NCBI GenBank assembly: GCA_030823955.1
Contig: JAVBYO010000007.1
Location: 1 to 64,000, forward strand
Length of the DNA: 64,000 nucleotides
Reading direction: 5' to 3'
Source of the DNA: Gallionellaceae bacterium
GTDB lineage: Bacteria > Pseudomonadota > Gammaproteobacteria > Burkholderiales > Gallionellaceae
A model generated the notes under the pieces. That model had not been told where the DNA came from. It made no database searches and saw nothing but the letters and a program-made list of their open reading frames with translations. Below, piece after piece: positions 23,408-32,279 of this stretch. The position numbers and the translations under genes are program-made. The stretch's first letter is position 1. The number at the start of each line of letters is the position of its first letter.

Positions 23408-24215
23408 ATACGCTGATCGCCGGGCCGGTCATCGATACCGGTGCCGCTCCTCCCGCCCAACTGATGCTGAGTGTGCCGCCGCGCGTGGAGACATGTACCG
23501 TCTCGTCCAGCAGGCCGCGGCGTATGCCGGCGACAACGGCGGCACATGCTCCCGAACCGCAGGACAGTGTCTCGCCCGAGCCGCGTTCGAACACGCGCAG
23601 TCTGACGTGACTGCGGTCGAGTATTTGCATGAAGCCGGCATTGACCCGCTTCGGAAAACGGGAGTGTTGCTCGATCAGGGGCCCCTGTGTGCCGACGGGG
23701 GCGGTCTCGATATTATCGACCACCTGCACCGCATGCGGATTGCCCATCGATACGGCGCTGATCTCGACCAGCGTGTTACCGACCATCAGGGGCTGGACCG
23801 GTGCATCGGTGTCGCTGATGAAGGGGATGCGTGCAGGATCGAATACCGGCGCCCCCATGTTCACGGTGACGCGCCCATCGTCGGCCAAACGCGGCGAGAT
23901 CAGACCGCTCTTGGTCTCCACCATGATCTCGCGCTTGGTAGTGAGTTTGTGGTCATGCACATAACGCACGAAACAGCGCGCGCCGTTGCCGCATTGTTCG
24001 ACCTCGCCGCCGTCGGCATTAAAGATACGGTAACGGAAATCGACTTCGGGGTTCTGTGAACGTTCGACCAACAGGATCTGGTCGCAGCCCACGCCGAAAT
24101 GCCGGTCCGCTAGCAGACGCAGTTGCTCGGGGGTGAGGTGCAACGATTGGCGTACACCGTCCAACACGACGAAGTCATTACCGGCACCGTGCATTTTGGT
24201 GAATTTGAGCAGCAT
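23385..24215 (-). CDS. dapF: Diaminopimelate epimerase
   Basis: [37 protein letters not shown]. Confidence 0.97.
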   Translation of the reverse strand: MLLKFTKMHGAGNDFVVLDGVRQSLHLTPEQLRLLADRHFGVGCDQILLVERSQNPEVDFRYRIFNADGGEVEQCGNGARCFVRYVHDHKLTTKREIMVETKSGLISPRLADDGRVTVNMGAPVFDPARIPFISDTDAPVQPLMVGNTLVEISAVSMGNPHAVQVVDNIETAPVGTQGPLIEQHSRFPKRVNAGFMQILDRSHVRLRVFERGSGETLSCGSGACAAVVAGIRRGLLDETVHVSTRGGTLSISWAGGAAPVSMTGPAISVFEGEIII

Positions 24216-24232
24216 GTCCTAGATCCATTCGA

Positions 24233-24682
24233 TCAACGGGAGGGGATTATACGTGCTTGGCCCCCATCGTTGCATAACTGGGTATGATCGCGGAACATGC
24301 AGCGATCCATGATGACCGTTATGCCTGCCTGTTGTGCACGCAACGCGGCTTCCTCGTGTATCACGCCGTCCTGTAACCAGAGATGTTTGATCCCCAGCCG
24401 GATGCAGCTATCCACGATGGCCGGTACATGTTCTGCGGCGCGAAATACATCGACGATATCGGGTCGTTCGGGCAGGCTCTCCAGATCGGGGTAGGCTCTT
24501 TCCCCCAGCACCTCCTCTATCAGCGGCCGTACCGGGATGATGTGGTAGCCGAATCCCTGCAAGGCTTGCGCCACACGGAAGCTGGGGCGGTTCGTTTGGG
24601 GCGACAGTCCGACCACGGCGATGCTGCGCACTTCGCGCAACAGTCGGCAGATTTCTGCTGGGGATGGATTGGAGAAGCTCAT
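24233..24682 (-). CDS. CoA-binding domain protein (YccU-like)
   Basis: IAVVGLSPQTNRPSFRVAQALQGFGYHIIPVRP...LWLQDGVIHEEA. Confidence 0.9.
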   Translation of the reverse strand: MSFSNPSPAEICRLLREVRSIAVVGLSPQTNRPSFRVAQALQGFGYHIIPVRPLIEEVLGERAYPDLESLPERPDIVDVFRAAEHVPAIVDSCIRLGIKHLWLQDGVIHEEAALRAQQAGITVIMDRCMFRDHTQLCNDGGQARIIPSR

Positions 24683-24761
24683 AAGACGCAAGATAACATT
24701 ATTTCGCTAGCGGACGCATGGGCGAGATAGAGGAAAAACGCTATACTGCACGCCGTTCAAA

Positions 24762-24838
24762 GCGCTCGTAGCTCAGCTGGATAGAGTATTGGTTTCCGAA
24801 GCCAAGGGTCGTGGGTTCGACTCCCGCCGAGCGCACCA
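24762..24838 (+). tRNA. tRNA-Arg (anticodon CCG), CCA encoded
   Basis: Cloverleaf: gcgctcg/cgagcgc acceptor, ttggt-TTCCGAA-gccaa anticodon arm, gtgggttcgactcccgc T arm, genomic CCA. Confidence 0.95.
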
Positions 24839-24891
24839 GTTTATCTCCCGCATCCGGGTACGGATGCATTCTCACACCGGAACGCCAAGGT

Positions 24892-25773
24892 TCATAACGT
24901 GTGGTCGATCACGAGTTCGGCTGTGCGACAGCAATTCTTGCCGCTTTGTTTTGCGCTGTACATCGCTGAATCGGCGATCTTCACCAGTTGATCCGGCGTT
25001 TCTCCGTGGTTCGGGTAGAAGGAGATGCCGATACTGACGCTGACCGAGCAGCTCTTGCCATCCAGCAGGAACGGGCTGTCGATGGCATCGATGATTTTTC
25101 TGGCGACGCGGTCGATGTGTTCCGGTGTGCGTCCGTTGCATAGGATCACGGTGAATTCGTCTCCGCCCATGCGTGCCACCGTGTCCGAATCGCGGATACA
25201 TTCCATGATGCGTTTGGAGGCTTCGCGCAGTAGCGCGTCGCCGATATTGTGCCCCATTGTGTCGTTGACGAGCTTGAAGCCGTCGAGGTCGAGATAGAGG
25301 ATGCCGATCAATTCGTTGTCGCGGCGGGCTCTGGCGATTGCCTGGGTGAGGCGGTCATAGAACAGGATGCGGTTGGGCAGGCCGGTCAGTGCGTCGTGGT
25401 GGGCCAGATGCAGTACCTGCTCGTTGGTCTTCTTGAGCCGGGTGACCAGTTTCCAGAGGAAGCGAGCCTGAAAACCGCCGATCACATTCTTGCTGCCCAA
25501 TTTCGATTCGACATAGGTCGTCACGTTCTCATCGGCAGAAAGATTGAGTGCCATACAGGAGCCGCACTTTGCCAAGGCATCATTCACATCGGTGAAGGTG
25601 GGGATGTTGTTGTTCCTGGCGATCTCCATGCCGGGCGCTTCCGGATTAACATCGACGATTCCCACGATCATGATCATCGGGTCTTTGATGAACAGGTCGA
25701 TCATTGCGACACCGCCCCGTCCGGCGCCGATCACCAGGATTCTCTGGACACTTGTGGTCATTTCCATCATCAA
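24892..25773 (-). CDS. Diguanylate cyclase with N-terminal Rossmann-like (GAGRGG) domain
   Basis: RILVIGAGRGGVAMIDLF nucleotide-binding motif; DALTGLPNR...MGGDEFTVIL GGDEF domain. Confidence 0.88.
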   Translation of the reverse strand: MMMEMTTSVQRILVIGAGRGGVAMIDLFIKDPMIMIVGIVDVNPEAPGMEIARNNNIPTFTDVNDALAKCGSCMALNLSADENVTTYVESKLGSKNVIGGFQARFLWKLVTRLKKTNEQVLHLAHHDALTGLPNRILFYDRLTQAIARARRDNELIGILYLDLDGFKLVNDTMGHNIGDALLREASKRIMECIRDSDTVARMGGDEFTVILCNGRTPEHIDRVARKIIDAIDSPFLLDGKSCSVSVSIGISFYPNHGETPDQLVKIADSAMYSAKQSGKNCCRTAELVIDHTL

Positions 25774-25874
25774 ATCGGCTCCTCTGAGTGAACGTTGTGA
25801 TTATCAGCCTGCAACCCGGTGTTGGGCAATGGTCCTGGCGTTTGGCTCGACTGAAATTTCATTGGTCTTCGGGA

Positions 25875-26843
25875 TTATTTCAGACCGGCCTGCTCTGCCT
25901 GTTCGTCCGCAAAATAGCTCGATCTCACCATCGGTGCGCAGGCGGCATGTGAATAGCCCATCGCTTTTGCGGCATCCTCGAACATCTTGAACGTTTCCGG
26001 CGGTACATAACGCAATACCGGCAGGTGGCCATCGGAAGGTTGCAGGTATTGTCCCAGTGTAAGCATCTCGACATCGTGGTCGCGTAAATCCTGCATCACT
26101 TGCAGGACTTCGTCATCGGTCTCGCCCAGCCCTAGCATCAGGCCGGATTTAGTCGTCACCTGCGGGAAACGGGCCTTGAATTCTTTGAGCAACAGGAGGG
26201 AGTGCGCATAATCGGCTCCCGGGCGTGCCATCGGGTACAGGCGTGGCACCGTTTCCAGATTGTGGTTGAGTACGTCGGGTAGTTCGACGGCCATCGCGTC
26301 GAGTGCCACGTCGAGACGGCCGCGAAAGTCGGGCACCAGTGTTTCCAGCCGGGTGTCGGGCGAGGATGCGCGAATCGCGCGCAGACAAGCGGCAAAATGC
26401 TGCGCACCGCCATCGCGCAGATCGTCCCGGTCCACGCTAGTGATGACGACATAACGTAATTTTAACAGGCCGATGGAATGAGCCAGATTCTTCGGCTCAT
26501 CGGCATCCGGCGGCAGCGGTTTGCCGTGAGCCACGTCGCAAAAAGGACAGCGGCGCGTACAGACGTCACCGAGGATCATGAAGCTGGCAGTGCCTTTGCC
26601 GAAGCATTCGCCGATATTGGGGCATGACGCCTCCTCGCAGACGGTATGCAAGCCGTGTTCGCGCAACATGCGCTTCACTTCGTTGTAGCCTGCACCGCTG
26701 CCGGATTTGACGCGTATCCATTGCGGTTTGCGCAAGCGTTCCTGTAAGGGCACTATTTTGATGGGATTTCTGGAGGTCTTTGATTTTCCTGTTTGTTTTT
26801 CTGAAATTGGCATGGTTTTCGGCACGTCTGGCAAGATTGTCAT
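25875..26843 (-). CDS. lipA: Lipoyl synthase
   Basis: [36 protein letters not shown]. Confidence 0.96.
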   Translation of the reverse strand: MTILPDVPKTMPISEKQTGKSKTSRNPIKIVPLQERLRKPQWIRVKSGSGAGYNEVKRMLREHGLHTVCEEASCPNIGECFGKGTASFMILGDVCTRRCPFCDVAHGKPLPPDADEPKNLAHSIGLLKLRYVVITSVDRDDLRDGGAQHFAACLRAIRASSPDTRLETLVPDFRGRLDVALDAMAVELPDVLNHNLETVPRLYPMARPGADYAHSLLLLKEFKARFPQVTTKSGLMLGLGETDDEVLQVMQDLRDHDVEMLTLGQYLQPSDGHLPVLRYVPPETFKMFEDAAKAMGYSHAACAPMVRSSYFADEQAEQAGLK

Positions 26844-26947
26844 GAAGAATATCTTAATCAAAGTGCTTAGTTTGAGGTAAATTTACGGAATTGTATCGGC
26901 GCATACGCTTGTTTCGCTGAAAAAATTCGTGGGTAGGAAAGATCGTA

Positions 26948-27817
26948 ATGACTGAAAGCTCCTCAGAACTAACCAAAAAACTATCGGAAGCCGTTGAAAA
27001 GATGCCCGCCTTTCCCAAGAGCGTGCAGCGCATCCTTGAGTTGTCGCGAGAGATAAATTGTCCCCCGAAAGAGCTGGTCATGGTCATCGAGAAAGACCCG
27101 GTGATGACTATGAAGTTGTTGCGCATCCTGAATTCCGCCTATTACAGTTTTCCCAAGCAGATCACTTCGGTCAACCAGTCGGTGGTTTATCTGGGCTTGA
27201 ATACAATCAAGAATATGGCTTTGTCCTTTGCCGCGATGGGGTCTTTGCCGCAGCAGAATGCAGCGGGGTTCGATGTGCAGAAATATCTGATGCATTCACT
27301 CACCACGGCAAGTTTTGCGCGCGCCTTATGCCTGAAATACGGCCACGACGATACCGATCCGGCGGATTGTTATATCGCCGGGTTGCTGCATGATTTTGGT
27401 AAGGTCGTATTCGCGCAGTTCATGGCGGAGGAATTCAAGGAAGCGCTGGCGCGCAGCGCCGAGCAATCGATACCGTTACATGTGGCGGAACAGCAGATCA
27501 TCGGCACCGACCACACGGTGGTGGGCGGGATGCTGGTCGAAAAATGGCAGTTCCCCAAACAGCTCACCGAGAACATCCGCAACCATCACGGCGCTGCTTC
27601 GCCGAGCAATACCGTGCAATGTTGCCTGTTTGCCGCGAATCAGATCAGCAAGAAACTGGGGCTGGGCAATGGCGGCAATCCGGTGGTGGCGGCTCTGCCT
27701 TCCGCTTTGGTGGAATATTTTGAAGGGGACCTGGATGCGGTCATTGCCGGCTTGGGGGATATCTCCAAGTTGGCGAGCGAGGCGCAGGTCTTCGCTCAGG
27801 TCAGTAAGGAGTCCTGA
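26948..27817 (+). CDS. HDOD domain protein
   Basis: MPAFPKSVQRILEL...DPVMTMKLLRILNSAYY...YIAGLLHDFGKVV. Confidence 0.9.
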   Translation: MTESSSELTKKLSEAVEKMPAFPKSVQRILELSREINCPPKELVMVIEKDPVMTMKLLRILNSAYYSFPKQITSVNQSVVYLGLNTIKNMALSFAAMGSLPQQNAAGFDVQKYLMHSLTTASFARALCLKYGHDDTDPADCYIAGLLHDFGKVVFAQFMAEEFKEALARSAEQSIPLHVAEQQIIGTDHTVVGGMLVEKWQFPKQLTENIRNHHGAASPSNTVQCCLFAANQISKKLGLGNGGNPVVAALPSALVEYFEGDLDAVIAGLGDISKLASEAQVFAQVSKES

Positions 27818-27819
27818 GC

Positions 27820-28707
27820 ATGAAACTGAAATTCTGGGGAGTGCGAGGTTCGATCCCTTCGCCCGGCGAAAAGACCGTACGTTATGGCGGCAATACCACC
27901 TGTATCGAGATTCGCACCGATGCCAACGAGCTGATCATTCTGGACGGCGGTACGGGTATATTCCCGTTGGCACAAACGCTGCTCAAAGAGCTGCCGGTGA
28001 AGGCGCATATCTTCAATACCCACAGTCACTGGGACCATATCCAGGGTCTGCCATTCTTCATTCCCATCTTCATCCCGGGAAACACCATCAGGTTATACGC
28101 CGCATTCGACCCGATCTCGGGCGAGGGTGCCGAACGCATCATGAATGTGCAGTTGCAGTACAGCTTTTTTCCGGTGCGCGAAGCGGAGATGAAGTCGCGT
28201 TTCGAATATGTTGCGCTGATGCCGAACGAGGCCGTAGAGGTGGGTGCGGCAAAGATCACACCGATCCTGCTCAGCCATCCGGTGGTGAATCTCGGTTATC
28301 GCATCGACTGTAACGGCAAGTCGGTTTTCTTCACCGGAGACCATGAGCCGCATTTCAATATCTATGATGCCGGTGACGATGAATATGCCGAATATCAGGC
28401 TTTGATCGAGGAGCAGCGGCAGTCGATTTTGGATGCGATCCGCGGGGTGGATGTGATCGTCGCGGACTGTGCCTATACCATCGAAGAGTATCCGGCGAAG
28501 AAGGGTTGGGGGCACGGTACATTCGACAGCAGCATCCAGTTGGCAAAAGATGCCGGCGCGAAGATCCTGTATTGCACCCATCACGAACCCACCCGTAGCG
28601 ATGACGATCTGGAGCGGGTATTTGCCGAGGCTCTGGCCCGTCAGGCTGGCATCAGCGAGGGGCTCGATATCCGGCTGGCAAAAGAAGGCGCGGAACTCGT
28701 CCTCTGA
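27820..28707 (+). CDS. MBL-fold metallohydrolase (cyclic-nucleotide phosphodiesterase-like)
   Basis: FWGVRGSIPSPG...YGGNTTC, THSHWDHIQGLPFF, GDHEP, CTHHEP. Confidence 0.9.
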   Translation: MKLKFWGVRGSIPSPGEKTVRYGGNTTCIEIRTDANELIILDGGTGIFPLAQTLLKELPVKAHIFNTHSHWDHIQGLPFFIPIFIPGNTIRLYAAFDPISGEGAERIMNVQLQYSFFPVREAEMKSRFEYVALMPNEAVEVGAAKITPILLSHPVVNLGYRIDCNGKSVFFTGDHEPHFNIYDAGDDEYAEYQALIEEQRQSILDAIRGVDVIVADCAYTIEEYPAKKGWGHGTFDSSIQLAKDAGAKILYCTHHEPTRSDDDLERVFAEALARQAGISEGLDIRLAKEGAELVL

Positions 28708-28716
28708 GTGGCGGCG

Positions 28717-29400
28717 TCATCTGCTGGCCAGATGCTGTTGCAGTAAAACTACCAATCTGTTTGCGAGTTTTGGCCCGATCTCGGCGGGTTGCGCGGTACT
28801 TCCCTGCGCTTTCATCTGTGTGACACGCAAGCCCCGATACCCGCATGGGTTGATGTGAGAGAACGGGGTCAAGTCCATGTCTACGTTCAGCGACAGCCCG
28901 TGATAACAGCAACTGTTGCGGATCTTCAAGCCTAGCGCCGCGATCTTGGCCTCGTTCACATAGACACCCGGCGCATCCTCGCGGCCTTGTGCCGTGATGC
29001 CGTACTCCGCCAGCACATCAATCACCGTTTGTTCCATCAGGCGCACCAGTTCGCGCACATTGATTTTCCAGTGACGCAAATCCAGCAGTAGATAAGCGAC
29101 GATCTGTCCGGGGCCGTGATAGGTGATCTGTCCGCCGCGGTCGATCTGTATCACCTGGATGCCGTGTGCATCAAGCAGATGTTCCGGTTTGCCTGCCTGG
29201 CCCTGGGTGAATGTGGGTGGGTGTTGCAATACCCATATCTCATCGCGTGTTGCGGGGGTACGCTGAGCGGTGAAGGTCTTCATCGCTTCCAGAGTGGGCT
29301 GGTAGTCGACCAGGCCCAGATACTTAGTTGCGGGAGGCAGGGGCGACACGGGGGCGGAAGATTTTGTCCCATTTTTCGGGTCTTCTCCTTCCCCCTTCAT
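28717..29400 (-). CDS. lipB: Octanoyltransferase
   Basis: GGQITYHGPGQIVAYLLLDL, KIAALGLKIRNSCCYHGLSLNV. Confidence 0.96.
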   Translation of the reverse strand: MKGEGEDPKNGTKSSAPVSPLPPATKYLGLVDYQPTLEAMKTFTAQRTPATRDEIWVLQHPPTFTQGQAGKPEHLLDAHGIQVIQIDRGGQITYHGPGQIVAYLLLDLRHWKINVRELVRLMEQTVIDVLAEYGITAQGREDAPGVYVNEAKIAALGLKIRNSCCYHGLSLNVDMDLTPFSHINPCGYRGLRVTQMKAQGSTAQPAEIGPKLANRLVVLLQQHLASR

Positions 29401-29663
29401 AGCACCATCTTGACCATCGGGTGCGAGGTCAAGTCACGGTAAAGTGCATCAAGCTGTTCGCGCGAAGTGGCGCGTACGGTACAGGTCAGGCTGATATAGC
29501 GCGAGGTCTTGCTGTTGCGCAGCTCGATGGATGCGGCCTGGAAGCCGGCATCGTGCCCCTGGACAACGGTTGCGATGGTTTGTGCGAAATCGGGATGGGC
29601 CGCACCAAAGACCTTGATCGGGAAGTCGCAGGGATATTCGATGAGGCTGGGCTCTGTCGTCAT
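29397..29663 (-). CDS. ybeD: DUF493 family protein (YbeD)
   Basis: PCDFPIKVFG...LTCTVRATSREQLDALYRDLTSHPMVKMVL. Confidence 0.92.
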   Translation of the reverse strand: MTTEPSLIEYPCDFPIKVFGAAHPDFAQTIATVVQGHDAGFQAASIELRNSKTSRYISLTCTVRATSREQLDALYRDLTSHPMVKMVL

Positions 29664-30523
29664 GCGCGCATCACCTCCCGTTTGAAGTCCTGATAAAGCC
29701 CGTGCAGCTGGGTAAACATCGGGCCGGGGCGGCCAGCGCCGACCGGTTTCCCGTCCAGCAGGGTGATTGCAAGCACCTCTTTGGTAGAGGAGGTCAGCAG
29801 CAGTTCGTCCGCGTCGAATACTTCATGCGCCGCGATTTTGCGCACCTGATGCGGGATGCCGTTCGCCGCAGCGAGTTCGAGTATCACGTCGTAAGTGATG
29901 CCGGGCAGCATCAGATGGTCTTTGGGAGGGGTGAGCAGTATTCCATTTTTCACCACGAAGATATTGCTGGCCGCACCTTCGGTCATGAAGGCGTTGTCAC
30001 GGATCATGATGGTTTCGGCGCAGCCTGCGTCTATCGCCATCTGGCGCAGCAACACGTTGGGCAATAGTGAGATGGCTTTGATATCGCAACGCAGCCAGCG
30101 GTTGTCCGGCGCGCTGATGGCACTGATACCGCTGTGCAGCAATGATGCAGGCGGCGTATTGAGCGGATTGCTTAGCAGGAATACGGTGGGAGGCACCGGC
30201 GGGTTGGGGAATGCATGATCGCGTTTCGCTGCGCCGCGCGTGATATGCAGGTAGAGATACTGGTCTTCCGGTGTGTTGCGCGCGATGAGCTCCAGGATGA
30301 TGTCTGTCCATTCTGTATCGCTGTGCGGATTGGCAAGTTTGATGCTGTCGAGGCTATGGCGCAGACGCTGAAGATGTTCACCGAGGCGGAAAGCATGGCG
30401 CGAATATACCGGGATGACTTCGTAGACGCCATCACCGAAGATGAAGCCGCGATCCAGCACCGAGACCTTGGCTTCGGTGATGGGCATAAACTGTCCGTTC
30501 AGATAGACCGTCATCGGATTCAA
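29660..30523 (-). CDS. dat: D-amino-acid aminotransferase
   Basis: Class IV PLP aminotransferase: FIFGDGVYEVIPVY, YLHITRGAAKRDHAFP, SSTKEVLAIT. Confidence 0.92.
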   Translation of the reverse strand: MNPMTVYLNGQFMPITEAKVSVLDRGFIFGDGVYEVIPVYSRHAFRLGEHLQRLRHSLDSIKLANPHSDTEWTDIILELIARNTPEDQYLYLHITRGAAKRDHAFPNPPVPPTVFLLSNPLNTPPASLLHSGISAISAPDNRWLRCDIKAISLLPNVLLRQMAIDAGCAETIMIRDNAFMTEGAASNIFVVKNGILLTPPKDHLMLPGITYDVILELAAANGIPHQVRKIAAHEVFDADELLLTSSTKEVLAITLLDGKPVGAGRPGPMFTQLHGLYQDFKREVMRA

Positions 30524-31659
30524 TGGAACAGCAAACGTATCGTATCCACCCCGCGCGAGAACACATTGGCCAGTGCTACGTTGTCCAGTGCCACCAGGGG
30601 AAGGTCGAGATAAGGCACGCCGTTCAGAGTGAGTTTCAGCGTGCCGAGATATTGCCCTTTGTCGATCGGCGCAATAAGCGGCTGTTTCGACTCCAGCACC
30701 GCCTTGAGCTGCTCGCGCTGCCCGAGCGGGATGGTCACGAACAGATCATTGCGGAAGCCGATGTCGACCTGGCTTTCCGTGCCTTTCCACGTGCGTATCG
30801 AGCTGACAGCCTGATTTTTTTTATACAACTGGAGCAGTTCGAAATTCTGGAAGCCGTAGTTCAGCAGCCGCTGGCTTTCGCTGCTGCGCATGTTCTCCGA
30901 AGTCGTACCGAGTACCACCGAGATGAGGCGATGGTTGTCCCGCTTGGCAGAGGCCACAAGGCAGAAGCCGGCGGTCTCGGTGTGTCCGGTCTTCAGGCCG
31001 TCGACATGAGGATCAAGCCAGAGCAACTGGTTGCGGTTGAACTGTTTGACGTTGTTGTATTGGAACTCGCGCATCGAGTAGATGGAATAGAACTCGGGAA
31101 AGTCGCGCACGATCGCTGCCGCGAGCAGCGCCAGATCATAGGCGCTGCTGTAGTGCTGTTCCTCGGGCAGGCCGGTGGCATTGACGAAATGGGTGTTTTT
31201 CATGCCGAGGCGCAGGGCCTCCTTGTTCATCAAGTCCGTGGCAAAGGCCAGTTCATGGTTGGCAATGGTTTCGGCCAGTACCCGTGCCGCATCATTGCCC
31301 GACTGCACGATCAGGCCGCGCAGCAGGTCTTCGATCTTGACCGGTTTTCCGGGTTCGAGAAACATGCGCGACTCTTCTGTCATGACCCGCAGCGCGTAGG
31401 GCGATGGGGTGACCGAGTGGTTGAGCGACAGTTTTCCCTGCCGAATCGCGGCAAAGGTTACGTAAGCAGTCATCAGCTTGGTCAGTGAGGCAGGCTGAAT
31501 GCGTTCATGGGGATTCCGGCTGACCAGAGGCTGGTTGCTGGTGTAGTCGTAGAGTACATAGGCCTTGGCCGCCAATACCGGAGCGTTGGCGTCGGACGGC
31601 CCGGCGGCATGAGACAGCAGAGGCAGGAGGGTGATCAGGAAAGTCAGTGCGAACTTCAT
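30520..31659 (-). CDS. dacA: D-alanyl-D-alanine carboxypeptidase (PBP5/6)
   Basis: PASLTKLMTAYVTF, SGNDAARVLAE, KTGHTETAGFCLVASA. Confidence 0.95.
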   Translation of the reverse strand: MKFALTFLITLLPLLSHAAGPSDANAPVLAAKAYVLYDYTSNQPLVSRNPHERIQPASLTKLMTAYVTFAAIRQGKLSLNHSVTPSPYALRVMTEESRMFLEPGKPVKIEDLLRGLIVQSGNDAARVLAETIANHELAFATDLMNKEALRLGMKNTHFVNATGLPEEQHYSSAYDLALLAAAIVRDFPEFYSIYSMREFQYNNVKQFNRNQLLWLDPHVDGLKTGHTETAGFCLVASAKRDNHRLISVVLGTTSENMRSSESQRLLNYGFQNFELLQLYKKNQAVSSIRTWKGTESQVDIGFRNDLFVTIPLGQREQLKAVLESKQPLIAPIDKGQYLGTLKLTLNGVPYLDLPLVALDNVALANVFSRGVDTIRLLFH

Positions 31660-31686
31660 AATGAATGGCTGAAAAGTCGAGTGCTG

Positions 31687-31695
31687 ATTATAACA
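31687..31695 (-). promoter_or_regulatory. Extended -10 promoter upstream of dacA
   Basis: Minus-strand TGTTATAAT about 28 nt upstream of the dacA start. Confidence 0.5.
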
Positions 31696-31742
31696 AGGCT
31701 AGCGTTATTAAGCGTTATTGCCGGGTGGCGGTCTGTGCGGAG

Positions 31743-31782
31743 GTCTAGTCCTAGGGCGCCAATATCTAGATAGGGACTAGAC
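31743..31782. promoter_or_regulatory. CTAG-rich inverted repeat (operator-like) between dacA and the CZB gene
   Basis: GTCTAGTCC-N22-GGACTAGAC perfect 9-bp arms plus internal palindrome TATCTAGATA. Confidence 0.5.
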
Positions 31783-31793
31783 TGTTTAGCCTA

Positions 31794-31822
31794 TTGTTTC
31801 AATTGAATTTGTGACCTATAAA
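31794..31822 (+). promoter_or_regulatory. Putative sigma70-type promoter for the CZB gene
   Basis: TTGTTT-N17-TATAAA. Confidence 0.4.
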
Positions 31823-31857
31823 GGTGTCCGGAAAACAGTCGCAGGGGAAGGGACATC

Positions 31858-32274
31858 ATGTTGATCGGACACACAAACAAAACAGTTGCTGAGATGTTGC
31901 CACGTGATCATGGCATCGATTTCGTCGAGGCGGCGGTAGCGCATATCGAGTGGCGCAGCAAATTGCGTGCGCACATTGACGGTGATGCTGCCGAGGAGTG
32001 GGTTCCCAGTAGTGCCGGCACGGATGATGATTGCGGTCTGGGGCGCTGGTTGAGAGGCCTAGGCAGGATTAAGTTCGGTCATTTTTCCGCATTCCGCCGC
32101 CTGGAGGCTGGGCATTCGGACTTTCATTATTTTGCAGGCCTGATTTTGACCAAGGTTCTGGAGGGGCACGCCAAAGAAGCCGAGGCATTGCTGAGAAACG
32201 AATTTGCGCAAGCCACACGCCGCATACTCATCGCTATCAACGAGATGAAGGAGGCGATGCAGGCTGCTGAATAG
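31858..32274 (+). CDS. Stand-alone CZB (chemoreceptor zinc-binding) domain protein
   Basis: AAVAHIEWRSKLRAHI...DDCGLGRWLRGLG...LEAGHSDFHYFAGLIL pattern of CZB domains. Confidence 0.8.
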   Translation: MLIGHTNKTVAEMLPRDHGIDFVEAAVAHIEWRSKLRAHIDGDAAEEWVPSSAGTDDDCGLGRWLRGLGRIKFGHFSAFRRLEAGHSDFHYFAGLILTKVLEGHAKEAEALLRNEFAQATRRILIAINEMKEAMQAAE

Positions 32275-32279
32275 AGCTG

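Noticed and set aside
21852-24838. Tyrosine recombinase near a tRNA gene as a possible integrative element
   Set aside because: The recombinase is XerC in its conserved dapF-DUF484-xerC context; no att-like repeats or cargo genes around tRNA-Arg
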